From an uncultured Clostridia bacterium (lineage in GTDB: Bacteria > Bacillota > Clostridia > Oscillospirales > Oscillospiraceae), in contig CANBCW010000026.1 in assembly GCA_947367115.1 (NCBI GenBank), positions 1 to 32,157 on the forward strand: 32,157 bases of DNA, read 5' to 3'. Within the stretch, counting starts at the first letter, position 1. The number at the start of each line of letters is the position of its first letter. Below the pieces are notes generated by a model, which was not told the DNA's origin, ran no database searches, and saw nothing but the letters and a program-made list of their open reading frames with translations. Shown here piece by piece: positions 24,669-31,984 of the stretch. Position numbers and translations under genes: made by a program.

Positions 24669-26357
24669 TCATTCAAACTCGTTCATGGTGTGGTAGCCTT
24701 CCTTCAAGCCATTTTCATGGGCGCGGGTCAGAGCCGCCTCATAGACCTCAAGCACCTCCTGGATACCCATGCGGTTGATGGTGTTCAGGAATTCCTGCCA
24801 GGTGGTATCGTTCAGCTCCTCGGTGCCCATGATCCAGGCATCCCGCTTGGATGCCACATACTTGTCGATGTCACTCTTGTTATCCTCGATGATCCGCTGC
24901 TCCTGCTTGGTGAAGGTGAAGGCCGGCCAAGCGATCGCGCAGTCCTCGATCAGCGCGTTGGCCGCTTCCAGCGCAATACCCTTGTTGTCGTCAGCGCTGT
25001 TGTAGGGGACCTTGGTCATGGTAGGCGTATTGCCGTAGCCGTACAGGCTGACGTAAACGGCGCAGCCATCATAGGAATTCACGCCGGAATGGAAATCGGC
25101 CAATACGCTTTCGTTGAACTGGTAGGTGCCGTTGTCCAGTTTGTCATAGGTCACGCCCTCGTCACCATAGTAGAAGAACAGGGAGCCCTCGTTGCTGTAG
25201 AAGTAGTCCGCCCAGCGCAGAGCCACCTCGGGATACTTGCAGGCGCGGGTAATCACATAGGAACCGGTCGTGCCGATGCTGTTAACGCCATAGTAATCCT
25301 TGTCGCCGTTGTCACCGGTCATCGCGCCGTTCAGATAAGTAAACTTTTGCTGCGTGGCCTCGTTCAGCATGCACAGGTTGGTGTACGCAAATACGCCGCA
25401 GACATCGTTATTGACATAGTTGCCCAGATTGCTTTCGGTGAAATCAAAGTATTCCTTGTTGATCAGACCCTCTTTATACAGTTTGGACACCCATTCGACC
25501 CAGTTGCGGAAGCCATCGGTGGCAGCAAAATAACGAACAGAGCCGGCAGCCTCATCATAGTCGATATAGCCGTTGTTGCTGCCCCGGTTGCCGATACCAA
25601 ACATACCGAACGTCACATACTGCAGGTGGTCAGGCTTGACATACAGGCCGATCTCATCGTTGCGGTTATTGCCGTTGGGATCGTTTTCCTTAAACGCCTT
25701 CAGGACATCGTAGAACTCATCGGCGGTGGTGGGAACCTCCTTGTTGACTGCCTTCAGCCAGTCCTCATTAAAGAAGAGCTTGCTGGCGATGGTAGAGCCG
25801 GTGGAGTTCCGAACCATGCCCAGAGAGTAAACAGAACCGTCAGGCATCATGGACGCAGACAAGATCTCGGGATATTCCTGACACAGCGCCCAGTAGTTCG
25901 GCGCATAGTTTTTCAGCAGGTCACCCTGCATCAAGTTCAGGAAGTAGCCCTGCTCACCGTACTTGAGCTGAGAAGAATTGGAGATGCCGCCCTTCAGGAT
26001 CACGTCAGGCAGATCGCCGGTGGTCAGGCGCAGCGCCAGCTGATCATCGAAGGCATCAGAGGATACTTCGATCCACTCGATCTTCACGCCGGTCATCTTC
26101 TCGTACGCATTGGTGAAATAAACATCACGGATGCTGTCCATGTTGGCATACATAGGGCCGTTGACGATCATAACCTTCAGGGTAATATCCGTCCCCTCCT
26201 TGACAATGGGGAACTGAGAGTCGGTGTTGATGTACTCAGGCACTTTGCTGGAAACATAGTCGCCGCCCACATCAGGCTTTTTTCCGCCGCCGCATGCGGA
26301 CAGACTCAGCAGCATAACAGCCGCCAGCGCCAGCGCGATCCATTTTTTAGCTTTCAT
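24669..26357 (-). CDS. ABC importer solute-binding lipoprotein (CUT1 family)
   Basis: A 562-residue extracellular binding protein with signal MKAKKWIALALAAVMLLSLS and lipobox LSAC followed by GGG. The unusually long family-1 binding domain is typical of LplA-type proteins that bind larger oligosaccharides. Recognisable parts are the DLPDVILKGG strand, FFNEDWLKAVNKEVPTTADEF and YPEVALRWADYFYSNEG. The ATG at 26357 is preferred because AGGAG is 9 nt upstream; the ATG at 26363 is only 3 nt away. It is the second gene of the operon, 29 bp after GDPD and 22 bp before the first permease. The ligand is unknown. Confidence 0.92.
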   Translation of the reverse strand: MKAKKWIALALAAVMLLSLSACGGGKKPDVGGDYVSSKVPEYINTDSQFPIVKEGTDITLKVMIVNGPMYANMDSIRDVYFTNAYEKMTGVKIEWIEVSSDAFDDQLALRLTTGDLPDVILKGGISNSSQLKYGEQGYFLNLMQGDLLKNYAPNYWALCQEYPEILSASMMPDGSVYSLGMVRNSTGSTIASKLFFNEDWLKAVNKEVPTTADEFYDVLKAFKENDPNGNNRNDEIGLYVKPDHLQYVTFGMFGIGNRGSNNGYIDYDEAAGSVRYFAATDGFRNWVEWVSKLYKEGLINKEYFDFTESNLGNYVNNDVCGVFAYTNLCMLNEATQQKFTYLNGAMTGDNGDKDYYGVNSIGTTGSYVITRACKYPEVALRWADYFYSNEGSLFFYYGDEGVTYDKLDNGTYQFNESVLADFHSGVNSYDGCAVYVSLYGYGNTPTMTKVPYNSADDNKGIALEAANALIEDCAIAWPAFTFTKQEQRIIEDNKSDIDKYVASKRDAWIMGTEELNDTTWQEFLNTINRMGIQEVLEVYEAALTRAHENGLKEGYHTMNEFE

Positions 26358-26386
26358 TTTCATCTTCTCCTTTGGTATGTATTGAG

Positions 26387-27214
26387 TCAACGGTTGTTGA
26401 TAAACTGACGCAGGGGCATGACCCAGTCGGTCTGGATAATATCGAATCCCTTGTCAATAATCCAGCCCCATCCATTTCCCGGATCTCCCATAACCGCCAC
26501 ATCGTCGGTATGGCCGCCGCTGAGCTGAGCCTTGTAGGAATACAGGATGGCGTTGCACCAGAGCATTCGTCCCTTGTCATGGTGGGCTTTCAGGTAATCA
26601 TCCTGAACCAGCGGCGAGTCGTCTCTGGCAAAGACCAGCTCCGCACCGGCGAAATTGATGTTCATCTGCTCAAGCTGCTCGGTCAGGGTATCCTTCTCCT
26701 TATAGATGGGCATGAACAGCAGATCCGGGGCGAGCTCCTCCATGATCTCGGCATACTTCAGCTTGTCCGGGGCCTTGATGAGCACCTGCTCCTCAAGGCC
26801 GTGATGCCGGACTGCGCGGATCATCTCCGGCATGCAGCCCCAGCCGTGATCCAGATTGATCAGGCAGCGATTTTTAAAGGTCTCCAGGAATTCATCCAGC
26901 GTGGCAATTCCGTAAGGGGTCACATCATTGTCGATGTTCACGAACCGCAGCTGCCGGATCTCTTCCATGGTCATCTGCTCCAGATGGATGTCCTGATGCA
27001 GATGGTTCTTTTCCTGCTTTGGGTGGAAGATCAGAAGCTGACCGTCGCCGCTGACGGTGATGTCTGTCTCCAGGACGTCCGCACCCTGATGCAGTGCCGC
27101 TTCAAAGGCGGCAATCGTGTTACAGGGGATATTGCCTGCTGCCATACCACGGTGGGCGGCAATCAGGACTCCCCTGTCCTGTCTGGCTTGCGCCAGCGCG
27201 TTTCGTTTACTCAT
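26387..27214 (-). CDS. GDPD-family phosphodiesterase with variant active-site motifs
   Basis: A 275-residue TIM-barrel protein of the glycerophosphodiester phosphodiesterase family, with no signal peptide and therefore cytoplasmic. His21 in AAHRG, the acidic pair Glu49/Asp51 in VLETDI, and His64 in LIFHP match the catalytic and metal sites. However, the usual PENT reads PCNT (Cys31), the usual HD reads HP, and the usual third acidic ligand Glu appears as Asp122 in INLDHG. These suggest a subfamily with another phosphodiester or a related substrate. GAGGAGG 7 nt upstream supports the ATG at 27214. It is the first gene of the operon. Released products may include glycerol 3-phosphate and a glycoside, by analogy with the family. 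Confidence 0.82.
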   Translation of the reverse strand: MSKRNALAQARQDRGVLIAAHRGMAAGNIPCNTIAAFEAALHQGADVLETDITVSGDGQLLIFHPKQEKNHLHQDIHLEQMTMEEIRQLRFVNIDNDVTPYGIATLDEFLETFKNRCLINLDHGWGCMPEMIRAVRHHGLEEQVLIKAPDKLKYAEIMEELAPDLLFMPIYKEKDTLTEQLEQMNINFAGAELVFARDDSPLVQDDYLKAHHDKGRMLWCNAILYSYKAQLSGGHTDDVAVMGDPGNGWGWIIDKGFDIIQTDWVMPLRQFINNR

Positions 27215-27247
27215 GCAGTCTACCTCCTCGGTCTGTCTGTTTCCCAT

Positions 27248-27276
27248 ATTGTAACATTGAACAATTTGAAAGGCAA
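27248..27276 (-). promoter_or_regulatory. Promoter of the carbohydrate operon
   Basis: On the minus strand TTGCCT (27276-27271), a 17-bp spacer and TACAAT (27253-27248) lie about 34 bp before the GDPD start. The -10 is good and the -35 weak, as expected for an activator-dependent promoter. The spacer contains the 10-bp sequence AACAATTTGA (27260-27269, plus-strand reading), which recurs in the AraC-gene promoter. Confidence 0.6.
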
Positions 27277-27282
27277 CTTTTT

Positions 27283-27308
27283 GTCAAATATTCATAACGA
27301 TATTTGAC
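27283..27308. promoter_or_regulatory. Inverted repeat upstream of the carbohydrate-operon promoter
   Basis: GTCAAATAT and ATATTTGAC form a perfect inverted repeat with 9-bp arms and an 8-bp spacer. It lies immediately upstream of the predicted -35 box of the minus-strand operon, where activators bind. AraC-family proteins more often use direct repeats, so either the AraC regulator at 27554 or another factor could bind it. Confidence 0.6.
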
Positions 27309-27456
27309 GGTCATGGAAACAGGATAAACCCGGCATTTTTGGAAAATTCACTCATTTATCACATTTATCGCAATTCAATTTGGTGATTTTCATTATTTTG
27401 CCCATTTCTGCTCCAGGGCTTGATTTTATAATATAACAAAATACCCGAAATAGTTA

Positions 27457-27486
27457 TTGCACTATGTTTTAACAATTTGATATAAT
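27457..27486 (+). promoter_or_regulatory. Promoter of the AraC-family regulator gene
   Basis: TATAAT (27481-27486) is a consensus -10 box. The best -35 is TTGCAC (27457-27462) at 18-bp spacing, which is weak. The start codon follows 67 bp later, with AGGAGG at 27544-27549. Confidence 0.55.
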
Positions 27487-27553
27487 GTGACTAAAGAAAA
27501 CCGAAGTTCTTCCATTATTTTTAAAACCCGCTATAATCGCCTCAGGAGGCAGT

Positions 27554-28408
27554 ATGAACAAGCTAGTTGATCGTTTTCCCATCAAACCGATTCCGGCCAA
27601 TGACATTATCCCAATTCGGGCAGGTTATCAAAAATGCGACCCCGGTTACAGCTTTGGCCCCGTGGTGCGGGATAGCTTCACAATTCAATATGTTTGCAGC
27701 GGCCGCGGCACCGTGTTCAAGGGCAACGCGAAATTCAACATCACCGCGTCCCAGTGCTTCATCCTGCGTCCGGGAGAGACTTTCCGGCTTCAGGCTGACG
27801 TTCTGGATCCCTGGACCTATATCTGGATCGGTTTCCGCACCTCGCTGGACGTTCCTGAGCTGTATTTGCAGGACGTGATCGCGGGCAAGGATTTTGAAAA
27901 TCTGTTCCTGAGTATCGCCAACTGCAATAAGGCGGCAAACCGCCCATTGGAGCCCCTGCTGCTGTCGTACATCTGGAAGCTGCTGTTCCTGTTTCAGCAG
28001 GTGCATACCCCGGCGGACAAGACCTATAAAAAGGCGGAGGAATATGTGGAGCGGGCGTGCCTTTTGATCCACAATCACTACGCCACCACCAATGTCCAGC
28101 AATTAGCCCAGTCGCTGCATTTGAACCGAAGCTATCTAAGCCGGATCTTTAAAGAAATCACAGGAATCTCCATTCAGTCCTACCTGACCAACACCCGCCT
28201 GCAGGCAGCCCGCAGCCTGATTCTGCAGGACTACACCGTATCCCAAGCCAGCACGATGGTAGGCTATTCCGACATCGCCAGTTTCTCCCGGGCATTCAAA
28301 AACTACTATAAGTTGTCGCCAAAGCAGTACCTGCATCTGACATGGGAAGATCAGTCCCTTTCCAGCAGCGCCCTGACAACCGACCTACCGGATACCGAGG
28401 AAAGCTGA
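27554..28408 (+). CDS. AraC-family transcriptional regulator of the carbohydrate locus
   Basis: A 284-residue protein. The N-terminal half (about residues 15-110) is a cupin-like ligand-binding domain (FTIQYVCSGRGTVF, FILRPGETFRLQ, WTYIWIGFR). The C-terminal half (about 160-265) carries two helix-turn-helix motifs (VQQLAQSLHLNRSYLSRIFKEITG and VSQASTMVGYSDIASFSRAFKNYYKLSPKQYL). It is transcribed away from the GDPD operon, the usual place for a substrate-responsive local activator, and precedes pgmB by 59 bp on the same strand. The inducer is probably an oligosaccharide or glycoside related to the transported substrate. That is inferred from context. Confidence 0.9.
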   Translation: MNKLVDRFPIKPIPANDIIPIRAGYQKCDPGYSFGPVVRDSFTIQYVCSGRGTVFKGNAKFNITASQCFILRPGETFRLQADVLDPWTYIWIGFRTSLDVPELYLQDVIAGKDFENLFLSIANCNKAANRPLEPLLLSYIWKLLFLFQQVHTPADKTYKKAEEYVERACLLIHNHYATTNVQQLAQSLHLNRSYLSRIFKEITGISIQSYLTNTRLQAARSLILQDYTVSQASTMVGYSDIASFSRAFKNYYKLSPKQYLHLTWEDQSLSSSALTTDLPDTEES

Positions 28409-28467
28409 CCGCCCCGCCGCTTGTTTCACCCCCCTCCTCAAACTATCAAAATAACGGAGGACTATCC

Positions 28468-29121
28468 ATGAAACAAGTCGGCTTTCTGTTCGACCTGGAC
28501 GGTGTCATCGTGGACACCGCCAAATACCACTACTTAGCCTGGAAGGATCTGGCCGAAACGCTCTCCATCCCCTTCACCTTGAAGGACAATGAGCGTTTGA
28601 AGGGTGTCAGCCGGGCACGTTCCCTGGAGATCATTCTGGAGCTGGGTAACCGCACCATGTCCGAAGCCGAAAAGGCTGCCTACTGCACAAAAAAGAACGA
28701 TGTTTACCTCAGTTACATTGACAACCTCCGAGCCGACGAAGTGCTGCCCGGCGCGGGAGAATTTCTAGCCGCCGCCAAAGCCGCGGGCATCCCCATCGCG
28801 CTGGGCTCTGCCAGCAAGAACGCGCCCCGGATTCTGGACAAGCTGGGGTTGACTGCGCTTTTCGATGCCATCATCGACGGTACCGTGGTCTCCCGCGCCA
28901 AGCCTGACCCCGAAGTCTTTCTGAAGGGTGCCGAAGCGGTAAAGCTGCCTGCTGAATGCTGCATCGTGTTCGAGGATTCCGTCGCTGGCATTGAAGCCGC
29001 CCACCGGGGCGGCATGAAAGCGGTGGGCGTGGGTCGAAAAGAGGATCTTCCCGAAGCCGATGCCTGGATCACCGGCTTTGACGGTCTGACCCCCGCAGAC
29101 ATTTTGGATATGCTGAAATAA
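28468..29121 (+). CDS. pgmB: Beta-phosphoglucomutase PgmB
   Basis: A 217-residue HAD-superfamily mutase that interconverts beta-glucose 1-phosphate and glucose 6-phosphate. The nucleophile motif is FDLDGVIVDTAKYHYLAW, including the beta-PGM-typical HYLAW extension. LKGVSRARSLEI in the cap domain, ALGSASKNA, the RAKPDPEVF lysine and FEDSVAGIEAA follow in order. The start at 28468 has GGAGG about 8 nt upstream. Beta-PGM acts on the product of inverting alpha-glucoside phosphorylases, so it links functionally to the GH65 gene at 10445 although it is read on the other strand. Confidence 0.92.
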   Translation: MKQVGFLFDLDGVIVDTAKYHYLAWKDLAETLSIPFTLKDNERLKGVSRARSLEIILELGNRTMSEAEKAAYCTKKNDVYLSYIDNLRADEVLPGAGEFLAAAKAAGIPIALGSASKNAPRILDKLGLTALFDAIIDGTVVSRAKPDPEVFLKGAEAVKLPAECCIVFEDSVAGIEAAHRGGMKAVGVGRKEDLPEADAWITGFDGLTPADILDMLK

Positions 29122-29125
29122 AACA

Positions 29126-29164
29126 CACGGAGCTGTCGCTTTCGCAACAGCTCCGTGAGCTTTT
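29126..29164. terminator. Bidirectional terminator between pgmB and the CHAP gene
   Basis: An 11-bp inverted repeat (CACGGAGCTGT with ACAGCTCCGTG, 10-nt loop) has AGCTTTTAT downstream on the plus strand and TGTTTTATTT on the minus strand. It lies between two convergent genes and can serve both. Confidence 0.85.
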
Positions 29165-29177
29165 ATCTTTCGATTGT

Positions 29178-30482
29178 TCAACGCACTGCGGAACACACCC
29201 GCGCAACCTTCTGGGATGCGTATCCCGCTGCCTCTATTGCAGCACAGATATTCTCCACTGTATAGTCGCCCTGTACCTTGTCCAGCACTCGTTTCATAAC
29301 GCCGGTGCCGCCGAAATGGCACAGACCCGCGCACAGCAGCTGGGCATTTGCATTTGTGACTCCCAGTGCCGCGGCTTCCTTCTGATACTGCCGCAGCCGC
29401 TCATTCATCATCTCATCCTGCACCTTGATGCCGGCGCTTGAGCCAAGAATTTGACGGATGCATTCTGCCTTTTCGGAGTCAGCACTGATTCGATAACTGC
29501 TCCAGTCCTGCTCGTCCAGATCCTTTCCAATTCCAGCTGTATCCAACCGCTCGAACGTCACGCTGTATTTTTTCCGGATCCGCATCAGCAGTTCCTTCGC
29601 TTCCATGCCATACCACTGACCGCTGCCGATGGTGATGCCGCCGGCATAAGATGCGGCGATGCGGTCATAGTCGGACTCACCGCCCGTCTCGATCGCATAG
29701 ATCGCCTTGCGCAGCACAGCCAGATCATCCGTTTGCTTCTTCGTAACGGTCGTTGTCTTTGGTGTTTCGGTCTTAGTCTCCACCACCCGAGATCCGGTGC
29801 CCTCGTAATCGGGGCAGCAGATATACACAATATATGTATTGGTGATGGGATAAGACTTCTGCGCTACCGTACCACCATTGGTGGAGATGGAAGCGGAGCT
29901 AGTATTGCCCTCGATGGTATAGACCACGCCATCGGAATAGCCGGTGACGATGCCCACATGGTTGGTGGGGTTCTTGTTCCGGCTGGATTTAAAGTAGATC
30001 AAATCACCGGGCTGCGGGGTATACTCCCCTGCCGCCACCTTGGCCCGGGAATAGGCCAGCCCCCGCTTTTTAAACCACTGGAGACCATCCGGCGTGTAGG
30101 CATGCTTGGGGATGATATCGGTGCTGATCCCAGCAACCTCAGCGCACCAGGAAGCAAACATGGCGCACCACATACTCTGAACGCCGTACCAGCGGCCATA
30201 CTCTGTATAGTTGACACTGCCGTAGACCTCACCGGAGAGCTGGTTGCTGGAGCCGCCCTCCTGATAGCCCACCTGAGACAAGGCTACATTCACAATATCC
30301 GTTCTCGGATCACCGGTGAGCTTTACCTCGGTCAGAGCCTTGTAGTACTTGCCGGACATGTACGAAGCCGAGCCACTGTAGCTCAAAGCAGACACCGGCT
30401 GGGTCACGGCAGGAATCACCACTGACACAAGTAAAACCGCTGCCAGCGCCCACGATAAAATTCGGTTAAATCTCCGCTGCAT
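29178..30482 (-). CDS. Secreted CHAP-domain peptidoglycan hydrolase with a C-terminal lysozyme-like domain
   Basis: A 434-residue protein with a signal peptide (about residues 1-32, LSWALAAVLLVSVVIPAV). The CHAP domain (about 60-225) has Cys106 in SMWCAMFASWC, His175 in TNHVGIVTG and the polar EGNTS, a cysteine amidase/endopeptidase triad. A Thr/Lys-rich linker (about 235-252) follows. The C-terminal part (about 255-434) opens with AIETGGESDYDRIAASY and GSGQWYGMEAKELL, reminiscent of lysozyme-like glycan-cleaving folds with Glu265 as a possible acid. That second assignment is tentative. GGAGGG about 10 nt upstream supports the start. It likely acts on the cell's own wall during growth; no phage genes are nearby. 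Confidence 0.78.
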   Translation of the reverse strand: MQRRFNRILSWALAAVLLVSVVIPAVTQPVSALSYSGSASYMSGKYYKALTEVKLTGDPRTDIVNVALSQVGYQEGGSSNQLSGEVYGSVNYTEYGRWYGVQSMWCAMFASWCAEVAGISTDIIPKHAYTPDGLQWFKKRGLAYSRAKVAAGEYTPQPGDLIYFKSSRNKNPTNHVGIVTGYSDGVVYTIEGNTSSASISTNGGTVAQKSYPITNTYIVYICCPDYEGTGSRVVETKTETPKTTTVTKKQTDDLAVLRKAIYAIETGGESDYDRIAASYAGGITIGSGQWYGMEAKELLMRIRKKYSVTFERLDTAGIGKDLDEQDWSSYRISADSEKAECIRQILGSSAGIKVQDEMMNERLRQYQKEAAALGVTNANAQLLCAGLCHFGGTGVMKRVLDKVQGDYTVENICAAIEAAGYASQKVARVCSAVR

Positions 30483-30541
30483 TGGGGAATACCCTCCTAA
30501 ATAAAAATAGGGAACCCGGTCAAAAATTACATTCTGTTACG

Positions 30542-30570
30542 ATTATACACTTCATTCTCCAAATAATCAA
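30542..30570 (-). promoter_or_regulatory. Promoter of the CHAP hydrolase gene
   Basis: On the minus strand TTGATT (30570-30565), a 17-bp spacer and a consensus TATAAT (30547-30542) lie about 60 bp before the ATG. This is a good vegetative promoter. Confidence 0.72.
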
Positions 30571-30702
30571 GAAAAACTTGCATAAAAGCATACACTTTTC
30601 CGTATTGAGCCAAATATGATTCGTGCATACTGCCAATTATTCCCGAAAATGCTTCTCATCAAACTAAAGATGTAAATTTTGCGGGGGTTGCATAATTTTA
30701 CC

Positions 30703-30729
30703 GCGGACAGCAAACACTACCTGCGGACA
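30703..30729 (+). promoter_or_regulatory. Paired GCGGACA direct repeats before the SLH gene
   Basis: GCGGACA occurs at 30703-30709 and 30723-30729, exactly 20 bp apart, just upstream of the ribosome site AGGAGG (30738-30743). A possible -10 (CATAAT, 30691-30696) precedes them without a clear -35. Two copies on the same helix face suggest a protein-binding site, but chance cannot be excluded. Confidence 0.35.
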
Positions 30730-30752
30730 CTGATTACAGGAGGTTTTTACCA

Positions 30753-31949
30753 ATGTTCCGTAAGAAATTCGTATGTCTGCTGCTTTGCGCCTGCTTTGCT
30801 CTGAGTCTGGCCGGTGCTGTCACCGCCGCGGAGGTGGACTGTGATGATACCTACTGCTTCCAGTCCGCGGACTTCTCTCCAGAGGAGGAGCTGGCAGGCA
30901 TCTGCATCACCGGTCTGCCGGACAGCAGCACCGGTACCATCATGCTGGGCAGCCGGGTGCTGCGCCCAGGCGATATCCTCACCGCCGAGCAGCTTGCCCA
31001 AATGACCTTTGTTCCCCTGCTGACGGAAACAGATCAGGATGCGGTGGTTACCTATCTGCCCATCTATGATGACCGGGTAGAGAAGGCCGCTGCCATGACC
31101 ATCTCCGTCCGCGGCAAGGAGGACAAGGCACCCATCGCTGTAGATTCCGCTCTGGAGACCTACAAGAACCTGCCCAACGAAGGGAAGCTGGAAGTCTCCG
31201 ATCCGGAGGGACAGGCACTGACCTACACGGTCACCCGGCAGCCAAAACGAGGCACGGTTGCTGTTCGTGAGGACGGCAGCTTCCTCTACACGCCTAAGAA
31301 GAACAAGGTCGGCACCGACTCCTTCACCTACACCGCCACAGATCCTGCCGGTCACGTTTCCCGGGAAGCCACGGTGACCATTGAGATTCTGAAGCCTTCC
31401 GATGCCACCATGTACACCGACACCGTTGGCACAAACTGCCGCTTTGAAGCGGAGTGGATGCGCAACACCGGACTGTTCGTGGGCGAGCAGGTAGGCGGCG
31501 CGTCCTGCTTCCAGCCGGAAAAGACCGTCAGCCGGGGGGAATTTATGACCATGCTCATCAAAACGCTGGATATCAGTGTAGATGAGGATGCCACCTACAC
31601 CGGATTCACCGACGAGGTGCCCAACTGGCTGAAGCCCTATCTTGCCGCGGCTCTGCGCTCCGGCATTACCGCGGGCTGGCCAAACGGCGAGGTATTCGGT
31701 GCAAATGAGCCCATCACCGGCACGGAAGCCGCTCTGCTGATGCAGAACGCGCTGGATCTGACCGTTACCACTGCAGCCGGTAAGGACGAAGAAAGCGGCA
31801 TCCCCACCTGGGCCGTTACCGCCATGAACGCAATGGCCGACAACGGCATCGCCTTGAGCACCGGTCAGCTGACCCGCGGCGAGGTTGCCCAGCTTCTCTA
31901 TCAGGTCAGTCAGATTGCCCCCAATGCCCCCGGCATGGGTATTTATTGA
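30753..31949 (+). CDS. SLH-domain cell-surface protein with an Ig-like/cadherin-like domain
   Basis: A 398-residue exported protein with signal peptide MFRKKFVCLLLCACFALSLA. Residues about 30-120 are unassigned. Residues about 130-212 form a tandem-type bacterial Ig/cadherin-like domain (VSDPEGQALTYTVTRQPKRG, then GSFLYTPKKNKVGTDSFTYTATD). Residues about 220-398 hold three S-layer homology repeats, with TVSRGEFMTMLIKTL, FTDEVPNWLKPYLAAALRSG and LTRGEVAQLLYQV as landmarks. SLH triplets bind pyruvylated secondary cell-wall polymer. No catalytic domain is visible, so the role is probably structural or adhesive. AGGAGG supports the start at 30753. Confidence 0.85.
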   Translation: MFRKKFVCLLLCACFALSLAGAVTAAEVDCDDTYCFQSADFSPEEELAGICITGLPDSSTGTIMLGSRVLRPGDILTAEQLAQMTFVPLLTETDQDAVVTYLPIYDDRVEKAAAMTISVRGKEDKAPIAVDSALETYKNLPNEGKLEVSDPEGQALTYTVTRQPKRGTVAVREDGSFLYTPKKNKVGTDSFTYTATDPAGHVSREATVTIEILKPSDATMYTDTVGTNCRFEAEWMRNTGLFVGEQVGGASCFQPEKTVSRGEFMTMLIKTLDISVDEDATYTGFTDEVPNWLKPYLAAALRSGITAGWPNGEVFGANEPITGTEAALLMQNALDLTVTTAAGKDEESGIPTWAVTAMNAMADNGIALSTGQLTRGEVAQLLYQVSQIAPNAPGMGIY

Positions 31950-31954
31950 TCACA

Positions 31955-31977
31955 ACGCCGCTGTATCCCAGCGGCGT
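31955..31977 (+). terminator. Hairpin after the SLH gene, possible terminator
   Basis: ACGCCGCTG and CAGCGGCGT form a perfect 9-bp stem with a TATCC loop, 5 bp after the stop codon. No T-run follows, so it may be a weak or factor-assisted terminator, or an mRNA 3' stabiliser. Confidence 0.5.
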
Positions 31978-31984
31978 ACATAGT

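Larger units (their letters stand above)
27215..27553. promoter_or_regulatory. Divergent AT-rich control region between the GDPD operon and the AraC gene
   Basis: This 339-bp stretch is much more AT-rich than its surroundings and has no credible gene. It holds the operon promoter (27248-27276), the inverted repeat at 27283-27308, two CATTTATC direct repeats spaced 9 bp (27353-27360 and 27362-27369), and the AraC promoter (27457-27486). AACAATTTGA occurs twice, at 27260-27269 and 27471-27480, each inside one promoter's spacer. No riboswitch-like hairpin was recognised. Confidence 0.7.

Noticed and set aside
24651..26408. Plus-strand frame of 585 codons opposite the binding-protein gene
   Set aside because: It mirrors a clear solute-binding lipoprotein on the minus strand. 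It has no ribosome site and no recognisable domain.
29178..30482. Prophage endolysin
   Set aside because: The protein has its own signal peptide and vegetative promoter, and no holin, integrase or structural phage genes are nearby.
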